DNA of 41,884 nucleotides from Bacteroidales bacterium (lineage in GTDB: Bacteria > Bacteroidota > Bacteroidia > Bacteroidales > FEN-979): positions 1-41,884 of the forward strand of contig JANXZO010000072.1 of NCBI GenBank assembly GCA_025355465.1, in the 5' to 3' direction. Below, piece by piece: positions 7,573 through 17,000 of the stretch (position 1 is its first letter; each line of letters begins with the position of its first letter). The notes under the pieces were generated by a model that saw nothing but the letters and a program-made list of their open reading frames with translations, did not search any database and was not told where the DNA came from. The translations under genes were made by a program, and so were the position numbers.

Positions 7573-7737
7573 ATGGTAACCGTTTTAAAAAAGGGCAGTT
7601 CAATCAAACTCTGGCAGAGTCGTGTCAGGCGCCTCAAACCAAAGAGAAAATTAGATGCTTATAAATACTGCGGTAAGGTGAAAATTCATCAAGATCCACT
7701 TGCATTGCAACGAGACCTAAGAAATGAATGGGACTAA
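7573..7737 (+). CDS. Orphan VapB-like antitoxin
   Basis: This 54-residue protein begins MVTVLKKGSSIKLWQSRVRR, has a lysine/arginine-rich middle, and ends KIHQDPLALQRDLRNEWD. That end resembles small Bacteroidota antitoxins that sit just before PIN-domain (VapC) toxin genes and close with a similar LRxEW tail. Here no PIN gene follows; about 110 bases later comes the terminator of a tRNA on the other strand. It is therefore an antitoxin without its toxin, either a remnant or a protein acting in trans on a toxin elsewhere. The frame is open to 7462, but the promoter position favours the short form. Confidence 0.55.
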   Translation: MVTVLKKGSSIKLWQSRVRRLKPKRKLDAYKYCGKVKIHQDPLALQRDLRNEWD

Positions 7738-7759
7738 CCTTATCGCAGCCACTCCGCTT

Positions 7760-7783
7760 CACCATCTCACCATCTCACCATCT
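7760..7783. repeat. Three tandem copies of CACCATCT
   Basis: Three exact 8-bp copies lie between the antitoxin stop and the tRNA terminator. This is a simple microsatellite with no spacers and no other structure. Confidence 0.7.
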
Positions 7784-7817
7784 CCCTTCAATGGTAATTC
7801 CCTTGACTTTACCACAC

Positions 7818-7844
7818 AAAAAAAGGCAGTCTGTTAAACTGCCT
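7818..7844 (-). terminator. Terminator after tRNA-Arg
   Basis: AGGCAGT and ACTGCCT form a 7-bp stem around CTGTTAA. On the minus strand the stem is followed by a run of seven U. It starts four bases after the mature tRNA 3' end, so the tRNA is transcribed alone and terminates here. Confidence 0.85.
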
Positions 7845-7847
7845 TCG

Positions 7848-7921
7848 TGATCCGGGCGCGATTCGAACGCGCGGCCAGCAGCTTAGAAGGCTGCTGCTCT
7901 ATCCAGCTGAGCTACCGGACC
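7848..7921 (-). tRNA. tRNA-Arg (anticodon UCU)
   Basis: The minus strand folds as a standard cloverleaf. The acceptor GGTCCGG pairs with CCGGATC (one G-U pair), the D-arm contains AGCTCAGCTGGATAGAGC, the anticodon stem GCAGC/GCTGC encloses loop CTTCTAA with anticodon TCT, and the T-arm is CGCGCGTTCGAATCGCGC with the TTCGAAT loop. The discriminator is A, and CCA is not encoded. It reads AGA codons (and AGG by wobble). Its 3' end faces the accessory region at lower coordinates, the side on which tRNA-targeting elements insert. Confidence 0.95.
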
Positions 7922-7968
7922 AAATTGGTGTGCAAAAGTAACAAATATTAAGTTTTTAACAAACAGCA

Positions 7969-7996
7969 TTGCCATCAACGGGAAATCTTAATTTTG
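7969..7996 (+). promoter_or_regulatory. Promoter of parC, nearly leaderless transcript
   Basis: TAATTTTG at 7989-7996 matches TAnnTTTG exactly, with TTG 17 bases upstream at 7969-7971. Transcription would start around 8000, only a few bases before ATG 8003. The position also argues against using the in-frame TTG at 7994. Confidence 0.5.
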
Positions 7997-8002
7997 CGTC
8001 TG

Positions 8003-10753
8003 ATGTCCAACGATACTCAAAATAACTTCCCGGGCGAGAGCGGAGACGCCCCAGAACTCGAAAGTGGAAAGCTTCAAGGTACGATACATCTGGCTGAAAT
8101 GTACCAGAGCTGGTTTCTTGACTATGCTTCCTATGTAATCTTAGAGCGGGCCGTTCCCGAGATCAGCGACGGGTTGAAACCCGTTCAGCGGCGTATCCTG
8201 CATGCCATGAAAGAGCTGGATGACGGGCGTTACAATAAAGTGGCGAACATCATCGGGCACACCATGAAGTATCATCCGCACGGAGATGCCTCTATTGGTG
8301 ATGCATTGGTTCAACTCGGTCAGAAGGATCTTCTTATCGATTCTCAGGGTAACTGGGGGAATATTCTCACCGGCGACAGTGCAGCAGCACCCCGGTATAT
8401 CGAGGCGCGACTCTCGAAATTTGCCCTGGACGTGCTTTTTAACGCAAAGACAACCACCTGGAAAGCATCTTACGATGGCCGCAACAAGGAGCCGGTGACC
8501 TTACCGGCCAAATTTCCGCTGCTTCTTGCACAGGGGGTTGAGGGAATTGCGGTTGGTCTGGCCTCCAAAATACTGCCGCACAACTTTAATGAACTCATCG
8601 ACGCCTCCATCAAAATACTGCAGGGGAAGGATTTCGAACTGTTCCCGGATTTTCTCACCGGTGGGATGGTCGATGTATCAAGGTACAACGATGGCATTCG
8701 CGGGGGGAAGATTCGTGTACGTGCAAAAATCAACCTGGAGGATAAAAAAACATTGGTGATCAGGGAAATTCCCTTTGGTACCACCACGGGCTCCATCATC
8801 GATTCAATTCTGACAGCCAACGACAAAGGGAAGATCAAGATCCGCAAGATTGATGACAATACCGCCGAAAGTGTGGAGATCCTTATTCATCTTGCACCGG
8901 GCGTTTCTCCCGATACTACCATGGACGCACTCTACGCGTTTACCGAATGTGAAGTGTCGATCTCTCCTAACTGCTGTGTGATTGATCAGGAGAAACCTCG
9001 TTTTATGGGCGTTTCAGAAATCCTGCGGGTGAATACTGCCGGTACAGTTGAGCTTTTAAAAATGGAGTTGCAGATTCGTAAGGATGAACTGCTCGAGCTA
9101 TTGCACTATAGTTCACTGGAAAAGATATTTATCGAAAATGAGATTTACGAAGGGATAAAAAAGTGCAAAACTACCGAGGAGATCGATGAGGCGATCCGCA
9201 AGGGGTTGAAGCCTTTCCTTAAGCAGCTGGTGAGACCAGTCACGGAAGAGGATATACACAAACTTCGCAAGATCCCCATCGAACGGATATCACGCTATAA
9301 TTCAGCCAGGGCCGATGAAGTCATTGAACGCATCGGCGTGGATATGGATGAGGTAGACAACCATCTTGCTCATCTGATCGATTACACTATTGAATATTAC
9401 CGGCAAATACGCAAAAAATATGGTAAAAACCGGGACCGCAAGACAGAACTTCGCAGTTTCGACACCATTGAAGCAACCAAGGTAGCCGCTGCGAATGAAA
9501 AACTCTATGTGAACCGTACCGAGGGTTTCGCCGGCACCAGTCTGAAAAAGGATGAGTATGTGTGTGACTGCTCAGACATTGATGATATTATCGCCTTCAG
9601 AGATGATGGTACATTCATCGTTCTGAAGGTCAGCGATAAGACCTTTGTGGGGCAGAATATCATTCATATCAATGTTTTTAAGAAAAACGACACGCGCACT
9701 GTTTATAACCTGATCTACCGGGATGGCAAGAACGGAAAGATTATGGTTAAGCGTTTTAGCGTACTGGGGGTAACCCGCGACAAGGAATACACCGCCACCA
9801 AAGGAACAGCCGGGTCGAAAGTGCTCTATTTTACGGCCAACCCAAATGGAGAAGCGGAGGTGATAAAGGTTGACCTTAAACCGAAACCCAGACTTAAAAA
9901 GACCACCTTCGATTTCGATTTTACCGATGTTGCCATCAAAGGCCGGAATTCCATCGGCAACACACTTACCAAATATGCGGTAAAAAAGATCGAGCAACGC
10001 CAGGAAGGGGTTTCTACGCTGGGCTCGCTCAACGTTTGGTACGATGAAACCGTTCAGCGCCTCAACAACGACGGCCGTGGTATCCTGCTCGGCGCCTTTG
10101 CCGGAACCGACCGTATCATCATACTGACACAATCAGGGCACTACCGGTTAACCACATTCGATCTCTCCACCCACTTTGATGAGGATATGATCAGGATCGA
10201 AAAATACAGGCCCGACCGCATCTATACCGTGGTTTACCAGGAGAATGGTACGAAACACTATTATCTCAAGAGGTTTACTGCTGATTTGTCGGAAAAGAAA
10301 GTTGAGATTATTGAACCCGACAACAAACTTATTATCCTTACGGCAAATCTCTCCCCGCGCATCGCCCTTGCGTATGACATGAAACTAAAAACAAAGGGCG
10401 TTGAAGAGGAGGAGGTTGATGTAAAGGAGTTCATTGGGGTGAAAGGGGTGAAGGCCAAAGGTAAAAGGCTGACGTTGCATGCCGTGAAAAAAATTACCCT
10501 TATTGAAACTGCAGAACCTGACGCTGAGGAGATTGATAGCGAGCCTTCGGCGACGGAACCCATCCACGACGAGGTTGAGCCAGACCGTGGTGATGACGTG
10601 TCGCCACCCGCACCAGATAACACTCTGGCCGCTTTGATCCCGGAAATACCCCCGCGGGTAGTTTCAAAAAAGGTGAAAAATGTGAACCGGGAGGAGTCTG
10701 CGAAAAAGGAGGAGGATGGAGGGGATGCGGTACAGATGGAGCTGCCGTTGTGA
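8003..10753 (+). CDS. parC: DNA topoisomerase IV subunit A (ParC)
   Basis: This is the DNA breakage-reunion subunit that decatenates daughter chromosomes with ParE. The winged-helix/tower core opens with YASYVILERAVPEISDGLKP, then IIGHTMKYHPHGDASIGDAL (quinolone-binding region) and GDSAAAPRYIEARLS. The catalytic tyrosine is in PRYIE (residue 132 from this start). The C-terminal third has beta-propeller blades (GRGILLGAFAGTDRIIILTQ). An acidic, low-complexity tail ends in MELPL. Length (916 residues) and the HPHGDASIGDALVQLGQ phrase fit Bacteroidota ParC rather than GyrA. Alanine occupies the position of E. coli GyrA Ser83. parE, usually close by, is not in the window. The next gene follows after 72 bases. 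Confidence 0.93.
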   Translation: MSNDTQNNFPGESGDAPELESGKLQGTIHLAEMYQSWFLDYASYVILERAVPEISDGLKPVQRRILHAMKELDDGRYNKVANIIGHTMKYHPHGDASIGDALVQLGQKDLLIDSQGNWGNILTGDSAAAPRYIEARLSKFALDVLFNAKTTTWKASYDGRNKEPVTLPAKFPLLLAQGVEGIAVGLASKILPHNFNELIDASIKILQGKDFELFPDFLTGGMVDVSRYNDGIRGGKIRVRAKINLEDKKTLVIREIPFGTTTGSIIDSILTANDKGKIKIRKIDDNTAESVEILIHLAPGVSPDTTMDALYAFTECEVSISPNCCVIDQEKPRFMGVSEILRVNTAGTVELLKMELQIRKDELLELLHYSSLEKIFIENEIYEGIKKCKTTEEIDEAIRKGLKPFLKQLVRPVTEEDIHKLRKIPIERISRYNSARADEVIERIGVDMDEVDNHLAHLIDYTIEYYRQIRKKYGKNRDRKTELRSFDTIEATKVAAANEKLYVNRTEGFAGTSLKKDEYVCDCSDIDDIIAFRDDGTFIVLKVSDKTFVGQNIIHINVFKKNDTRTVYNLIYRDGKNGKIMVKRFSVLGVTRDKEYTATKGTAGSKVLYFTANPNGEAEVIKVDLKPKPRLKKTTFDFDFTDVAIKGRNSIGNTLTKYAVKKIEQRQEGVSTLGSLNVWYDETVQRLNNDGRGILLGAFAGTDRIIILTQSGHYRLTTFDLSTHFDEDMIRIEKYRPDRIYTVVYQENGTKHYYLKRFTADLSEKKVEIIEPDNKLIILTANLSPRIALAYDMKLKTKGVEEEEVDVKEFIGVKGVKAKGKRLTLHAVKKITLIETAEPDAEEIDSEPSATEPIHDEVEPDRGDDVSPPAPDNTLAALIPEIPPRVVSKKVKNVNREESAKKEEDGGDAVQMELPL

Positions 10754-10825
10754 CAAGGTTTAAGATGACAAAGGGGAGAGGATGAAGGGTTGGGTAAGGT
10801 GAAAAACAGTTGAAATTGTGGTTTT

Positions 10826-12043
10826 ATGTCGGATGATAAGGTTTTAAAGATTACGGAGGAGGTTAGCTGGGTAGGGGTGCTCGACCGTGACATTGTGACT
10901 TTTGATGTTGTGATGGAAACAAAGTTCGGGACCACCTACAATTCCTATTTTATCAATGCAGAGAAAAAGACGGTTGTAGAGACCGTGAAGGAAAAATTCT
11001 GGGATGTTTACCTGGAAAAACTAAAGAAGGTTACGGATCCGGCTGAGATCGATTATATTGTCTTAAACCACACAGAACCTGATCACTCAGGATGTCTGCT
11101 GCGTTTGCTTGCGATTGCTCCGAAGGCAGTTATTGTGGGCAGCGGAAATGCAATCCGGTATTTGAACGATCTGCTGGGAGTCAGTTTCCCGCATCTTATC
11201 GTAAAAGATGGCCACACGCTGGATCTGGGGAACAAAACCCTTCAGTTTGTGGGTGCATCCAATCTGCACTGGCCCGACTCCATGATCACCTACCTCCGGG
11301 AGGATCAGCTGCTGTTTACGTGCGACATTTTTGGTGAGCATTATTGCAATGAAGGTGTTTTTGACGATCAGGTGGGAGACTTTGACGATGCCTTCCGGTA
11401 TTATTTTGATGTGATCATGAAACCTTACAGCCGGTTTATGATCCAGGCTATTGAGCGCATCCGGCCGCTGGAGATAAAATCCATTCTTCCGGGTCATGGT
11501 GCGGTACTCCGTGCAAACTGGAAGAAATATGTAGACCTCTCCGAACAATATGCCCGGGAGACCCTGGAAGATGTTCAGCCCAACCGGGTATTTATTGCTT
11601 ATGTCTCAGCTTACCAGAATACTGGCCTGATTGCTGAAAAAGTTGCCGAAGGAATACGTCAGGCCGGCGATATCGAGGTTGATCTATGCAATCTGGAAGG
11701 GATGGATTTTGGCGCCATCGAGCGAAAGATCATACAGGCTTCTGCCATCATTCTGGGTTGCCCAACCTTCAGTCAGAATATTTTGCTGCCAGTTTATCAG
11801 GTTCTTGCACTTATTAATCCGATCCGCGATCGCAATAAGCTGGCAGCTGCCTTTGGTTCCTATGGCTGGAGTGGTGAGGGGGTGAAAATTATGACTTCAG
11901 CCCTTAGCAACCTCAAATTGCGTGTGATTGACGACGGGTTGATGGTAAAATTTACGCCGCATCACGAAGTACTGGAGAAATGTGTAGCGTACGGACGGGT
12001 ATTCGGGGTTAAACTGCTGGAAGAAAGGAACGAGCGGTCATAA
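10826..12043 (+). CDS. Flavodiiron protein (FprA-type oxygen/NO reductase)
   Basis: This 405-residue cytoplasmic enzyme reduces O2 to water and/or NO to N2O, protecting anaerobes. The N-terminal metallo-beta-lactamase-like domain has all the di-iron ligands: H82-x-E84-x-D86 in NHTEPDHSG, H148 in NLHWPDSM, D167 in FTCDIFGEHY and H224 in LPGHG. A flavodoxin domain starts near residue 254. Its FMN-binding loops are YVSAYQNTGLIA, GCPTFSQN and GSYGWSGEGVK. There is no C-terminal rubredoxin or flavin reductase domain, so electrons come from a separate partner. It supports an anaerobic or microaerobic host. It may share a transcript with parC upstream and the lipoprotein gene 30 bases downstream. 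Confidence 0.93.
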   Translation: MSDDKVLKITEEVSWVGVLDRDIVTFDVVMETKFGTTYNSYFINAEKKTVVETVKEKFWDVYLEKLKKVTDPAEIDYIVLNHTEPDHSGCLLRLLAIAPKAVIVGSGNAIRYLNDLLGVSFPHLIVKDGHTLDLGNKTLQFVGASNLHWPDSMITYLREDQLLFTCDIFGEHYCNEGVFDDQVGDFDDAFRYYFDVIMKPYSRFMIQAIERIRPLEIKSILPGHGAVLRANWKKYVDLSEQYARETLEDVQPNRVFIAYVSAYQNTGLIAEKVAEGIRQAGDIEVDLCNLEGMDFGAIERKIIQASAIILGCPTFSQNILLPVYQVLALINPIRDRNKLAAAFGSYGWSGEGVKIMTSALSNLKLRVIDDGLMVKFTPHHEVLEKCVAYGRVFGVKLLEERNERS

Positions 12044-12073
12044 TAATATTGTGGGTTTTCAGTTTATTGATAA

Positions 12074-12946
12074 ATGCATCTGAGTCAGATTTTACGCCTT
12101 AATAAAGTTCCTTCCAGCCTGATGGTAATCTTGCTGGCGTCACTTTTTACACTCCCATCCTGTCTGCCGGAGCGCAAAATTGCCACTACTTATGTCAACA
12201 CTAAGCCCGGTATCAACATTCTTGTATTCCCCCCCGAGGCCATTTTCAAGTATAATCATAAGGGAGAGACGATCGTTGGTTTTGATACGCTTTGTGATGC
12301 CTGTAAGGATTCTGCCTTGTGGGTCAACAGCCGATACGTGCAGAATTTGAATGACAGTGTGCTCCTCGAAAATTACATGAACAACTTTATCAGCGAACTG
12401 CGTATGTTCGGATTCAATGTTTACCTGGGAGATGCCATGGATTCATTTTTGTTGCGGCAGGAGCCACAGTCGTATGTGCTGAACCTTGAACAGATGCAGA
12501 TTGATGAATACATCTACCCCCTTGAGGACACGGAGCCTTTTCAGGACACCGTGTACTATAAACGGTTCGATCTGAATGCAATCGATATCAGCAACTGGTT
12601 TGAATTGAGCAAGGTCAATCCTTCGGAGAAAGTAAGAAAGACCACGTTGTATACATCGCATTCGGCATACGATACCTTTGACGGTAATTTTATCATCGAT
12701 CAATGGACAGGAAGCGTAAGATACAGGTACAAGATAGATACGATTAAAATTGCCGATATCAATGAGATGGCGACCTACCTTGGAAAAAAGCACGCGAGTT
12801 ATGTTTACGATTATTTCATGAATCAGTATATTGCTCAGCACCTCCCGCCCGGCGAGATGCTTCAGTACTACTATCATTTCAACCGCTTCAGAAAAATTGT
12901 CGAGCCAACCGACCTGGATAAATTTGAAATTCTCGGCGTAAAGTAG
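12074..12946 (+). CDS. Lipoprotein of unknown function
   Basis: This 290-residue protein has a lipoprotein signal peptide with lipobox LPSC (Cys30). The mature part begins LPERKIATTYVNTKPGINIL and has an alpha/beta pattern. It is rich in Asp, Tyr and Phe (VLNLEQMQIDEYIYPLEDT, YVYDYFMNQYIAQHLPPGEM). I do not recognise a domain. The phrase GINILVFPPEAIFKYNH followed by a later hydrophobic strand is reminiscent of periplasmic proteins that bind to the envelope. It converges on tsaD with eight bases between the stops, leaving no room for a typical terminator. It probably resides in the outer membrane facing the periplasm. Confidence 0.7.
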   Translation: MHLSQILRLNKVPSSLMVILLASLFTLPSCLPERKIATTYVNTKPGINILVFPPEAIFKYNHKGETIVGFDTLCDACKDSALWVNSRYVQNLNDSVLLENYMNNFISELRMFGFNVYLGDAMDSFLLRQEPQSYVLNLEQMQIDEYIYPLEDTEPFQDTVYYKRFDLNAIDISNWFELSKVNPSEKVRKTTLYTSHSAYDTFDGNFIIDQWTGSVRYRYKIDTIKIADINEMATYLGKKHASYVYDYFMNQYIAQHLPPGEMLQYYYHFNRFRKIVEPTDLDKFEILGVK

Positions 12947-12954
12947 CCGAATGG

Positions 12955-13974
12955 CTAAAAAGTACTCCTTGCATAGGGAACCACGGTTTGGTCGGAAAAG
13001 TCACCGTTAAGAAACTTAAAATACCCGGTTATTCCAATCATGGCTGCATTGTCGGTTGAAAACTGAATGGCCGGGATAAACACATTCCAACCGTATTGGT
13101 CGCGGCCGTTCAGAAGCGCCTTTCGCAATCCGGAATTTGCTGAAACACCGCCTGCAATGGCAATCTCCCGGATACCTGTCTGTGCCGAAGCCAGTTTCAG
13201 TTTGTCGATAAGTATGCCAACAATGGTGCGCTGTACCGAGGCGCAAAGATCTGCTTTGTTCATCTCAATGAATTGATCATCCTCCTTTAACCGGTCGCGA
13301 AGAAAGTATAGAATGGAGGTTTTGAGTCCGCTGAAACTAAAATCAAGTCCGGGAATGGCCGGCTTGGCAAAACTATATTTATGCGGGTCGCCGGCTGCCG
13401 CAAGATTGTCCACCATCGGTCCGCCCGGATATGGAAGTCCCATGATTTTGGCAGCTTTATCGAACGCTTCACCGGCTGCGTCGTCGATGGTTTGCCCAAG
13501 AATTTCCATGTTGAACCGGCTATTCACCTGAACGATCTGAGTATGACCACCGGAGACCGTCAGACAGAGAAACGGGAAATGAGGAATAGGATTAGAAAGT
13601 TCCTCATTCCTGATAAAATGTGCCAGGATATGTGCTTGAAGATGATCAACTGCGATGAGGGGGATGTTAAGGCCGAGAGCCAGGGATTTGGCAAAAGAGA
13701 TTCCGACCAACAGAGAGCCAAGCAAACCCGGTCCGCGGGTAAAAGCAACCGCAGAAAGTTGATTTTTACTTATATTTGCCTTTTGTATCGCGGTTTCAAT
13801 AACAGGTATAATGTTTTGTTGGTGGGCACGTGAAGCAAGTTCAGGCACAACGCCTCCGAAATTTTTATGAACATCCTGCCCGGCTGTTACATTGGAGAGA
13901 AGGACATCATTTCGAAGAACAGCAGCAGCCGTGTCATCACATGAAGATTCGATACCGAGAGTATAAACTGTCAT
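12955..13974 (-). CDS. tsaD: tRNA N6-threonylcarbamoyladenosine transferase TsaD
   Basis: This enzyme transfers the threonylcarbamoyl group from TC-AMP to A37 of ANN-decoding tRNAs, with TsaB and TsaE. The 339-residue length from MTVYTLGIESSCDDT is standard. Iron ligands H111 and H115 are in DHLQAHILAHF. The nucleotide-binding segments are LLCLTVSGGHTQIV-like (FLCLTVSGGHTQI), DDAAGEAFDK, GLDFSFSGLKT and GGVSANSGLR. The final metal-ligand segment is STDNAAMI. An in-frame extension upstream to 14088 lacks family features, so ATG 13974 is preferred. The gene is transcribed divergently from tamB, only about 40 bases away. Confidence 0.96.
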   Translation of the reverse strand: MTVYTLGIESSCDDTAAAVLRNDVLLSNVTAGQDVHKNFGGVVPELASRAHQQNIIPVIETAIQKANISKNQLSAVAFTRGPGLLGSLLVGISFAKSLALGLNIPLIAVDHLQAHILAHFIRNEELSNPIPHFPFLCLTVSGGHTQIVQVNSRFNMEILGQTIDDAAGEAFDKAAKIMGLPYPGGPMVDNLAAAGDPHKYSFAKPAIPGLDFSFSGLKTSILYFLRDRLKEDDQFIEMNKADLCASVQRTIVGILIDKLKLASAQTGIREIAIAGGVSANSGLRKALLNGRDQYGWNVFIPAIQFSTDNAAMIGITGYFKFLNGDFSDQTVVPYARSTF

Positions 13975-14013
13975 AAGAAACGCAAAAATACCATAAAAAG
14001 GCTCTCCAAAATA

Positions 14014-17000
14014 TTGTTCTATTTCATTGTAGTGATTTTTTCGCTGCTGCTTACCCTGTATTCTGTCTTTCGGAGTAACGGCATGCAATCGTTGCTGATA
14101 CGTCTTGCCGCAGATTATCTGTCCAAAGAGCTGAAAACGGAAGTCAGGATCCGTGGACTGGATGTCTCCATCAGGAATGGATTGGTCATCAACGATATTC
14201 TGATCCGCGACCTGAAAAAGTCAACCTTGTTTTCCGCCCGGGAACTGGGGCTGAGGATAGGCCGTTTCAGCTACAAGAAACACATTCTTCATGTTCAGCG
14301 GGTATTTATTGACCGTGGTGTGGTGCAGTTGCTGACTCACAAGGGTGATAGTGTGCTTAACTTCCAGTTCATCATCGATCATTTTGCATCCGGTGATACC
14401 GCAAAACGCGTTGATACAACCCCATCGGCACCATGGAATCTATCGGTTGGCTCCGTGAACCTGGTTGATACCCGGTTTCACTTCCAGGATGAAAATGTAC
14501 CAGCTGCGCCGGAAGGAATGGATTATTCGAATATTGATGTCTCCGGAATCAATCTTGACCTGACCGACATTGCCATTGATGCTGATACGATACGGGCGAA
14601 TATAAGCCATCTGTCGGCCGTTGAGCGGAGTGGATTTGTATTGCACAACCTCAGCGGGGAGTTTCAGGTCAGTTCCGCATTTCTGAAGGCCCACAACCTG
14701 AAAATTCAAACCGACCATTCCGACCTGGCGCTCACTTTCGATTTTTTATATAAACGCTGGGGGGCTTACAATGATTTTCTGACCGACGTAACCATACAAG
14801 CTAAGATTGAGCCCTCTTACCTCGATCTTCAGGACATTGGTTATTTTGCTCCGGAGATAAAGGTGATGGAGGACAGGATCAGGCTTTCCGGCGATATTAA
14901 AGGAAGTGTCAGCAACTTTAAGGCGAAGAATTTCCGGTTTTCCTTTGGGAAAAATACCTATTTCTGGGGCAACCTCAGCGCTGTCGGGTTGCCAAATGTT
15001 GAAGAGACCTTCATTGATGCGAACATTAAGTCGCTCAATACCAACAAGGAGGATATTGAATCCTTGCTGATACCGGGTGATCTTCGCCGACTGGAACTTC
15101 CCGGAATCCTTGCCAACATTGGTGTTGCCAGTCTGAAAGGCAATTTTACGGGATTCTACAACGACTTTGTGGCGAATGCCAGGTTTACCACCAATATTGG
15201 CAACATTACCACCGACCTGACCCTCAAACGACAGAAGGGAAGTTCTCTGCTTTCCTACACCGGGCAGCTTGATGTTTACCGTTTTAACATCGGAAAACTT
15301 TTAAAGGAAGAGAAAGAACTTGGGATCGTCACGCTCCGGTCGGATATCAATGGTTCCGGTTTTGCACTTGAAGATGCAAGGGTCGCCATGAATCTGCGTG
15401 TCGATTCTGTCATGTTGCATGGTTACAACCTGACCAATCTGGATATCAGCGGAGCCCTGGAGGAGAAGAAATTTACCGGGAATCTGGAGGTCAACGATAC
15501 CAACCTGATCCTGGGGTTTACCGGCATCGTCGACCTTGGTGATTCCCTGCCGGTATTTAATTTTGCCGCCAACATCGCACGGGCACAGCTGTTTAAACTC
15601 AACCTGCTGAAGAGGGATTCTGTGGTGGATCTGTCCACAAGAATCAATGCGGATTTCAGGGGTAACAGCCTCGATAACATCGACGGAGCGATTAACCTTG
15701 AAAATACTGTTTACCGGGAGGGCGGGAAATTGATTACCATGGACAAGTTTTCGTTGATTACGCGGCAGGATACCGCCAACGGGAAGAGTTATCATCTCCA
15801 GTCGGATTTCGTGGATGGTGACATCACCGGGAAGTTTTCATTTTCGGCGCTCGTACCTTCGTTGACTAACTTCATACAAAACTATCTGGCCTCCTTCAAT
15901 TTGAAAGACTCGCTCATTACCAGGAAAGAGATAACTAACCAGGTGATGCATTATAACATCCGGTTTAAAAATACCAGGGAGGTAACCGCGGTCTTTCTTC
16001 CTGTCCTTGAACTTGCTCCCCAATCGTCGTTGGAGGGTTTTTACAATGAAGAGGAGGGAATCCTTGTCGCCAATGGGTTTTCCCCGATGCTGCAGGTTGC
16101 CGGTGTGGAATTCGACAACTGGTATCTCGAGGCAAAAACCAGACAAGACGACCTCAGTATCAAATCCGGTTGCGCGCACCTTTATCTGAAGAAAATGCAA
16201 CCTCCGAAGGATTCCGTTGAGGTAAAACTTGATGATCTTGCGCTGATCGCAAACGTGAGACATGATAGCCTGCACTACTCCTTCGCCTGGAATGATACGC
16301 TGCAGCGTTCCAAATTCAAGGGATATGCAGATTTTACGCGTTCGGCGGCCATCAAGGTGAAATTTACCGATTTCAGCGTCTATCTCGACAAAAAGCGCTG
16401 GACGATTGATACACTGAACACGACGTTTATAGATTCCGCAGCAATTCAGTTCAGGAACCTTGGTTTCAGGGCCGGTGAACAGTTTTTAGTGCTGAACGGC
16501 GCTGTTTCATCTTCCCTGGAGGATACACTTCATGTCACCTTCAACAAAGTAGATATTTCAAGGCTCGATTACTTGTTGGGCAGCAGTGTGATCAACATTG
16601 ATGGCATTCTCAGCGGGGAGGCGAAACTTACCAATCTGTACAAAAATATTTCCATCATTTCCGACCTTAGGGTTGATCAGTTTAAATTCAATAATGAGTT
16701 GCTTGGTGATGCTACTTTCAAAGTTGGTTATAATGCCCTTGCATCGCGGTTTGATGTTGAGTCGCAGATAATATATACCGGAAACATCGGAAAGAATATA
16801 CCATTCGATCTGAAGGGGAGTTACTTTATTGAGAAGTCCAATCCTCATTTTTCCTTCGATCTCAGCCTGAAGAATCTTAATCTGAAAATAGTCCGGCCAT
16901 TTGTTTCCAGTTTTATGTCGGGGCTGAATGGCTTGGCTTCCGGGCATGTGACCATCAGCGGTACACCGTCAAAACCTGTGTTTAAGGGGCAGGTTAACCT

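Noticed and set aside
7760-7783. CRISPR array at the CACCATCT repeats
   Set aside because: 8-bp units without spacers and no cas genes in the window.
7848-7921. Attachment-site duplication of the tRNA-Arg 3' end
   Set aside because: No second copy of the tRNA T-arm/acceptor sequence was found near the left edge of the accessory region.
9572-10132. 186-residue minus-strand frame inside parC
   Set aside because: Lies in the conserved C-terminal propeller region of parC and has no domain.
10261-10935. 224-residue minus-strand frame opposite the end of parC
   Set aside because: Serine/threonine-rich antisense shadow of the acidic ParC tail; no domain and no start signals.
13771-13778. TATATTTG as a firm tamB promoter
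   Set aside because: The motif is inside tsaD, 240 bases before the start, with no -33 element at the right distance; mentioned only as a possibility.
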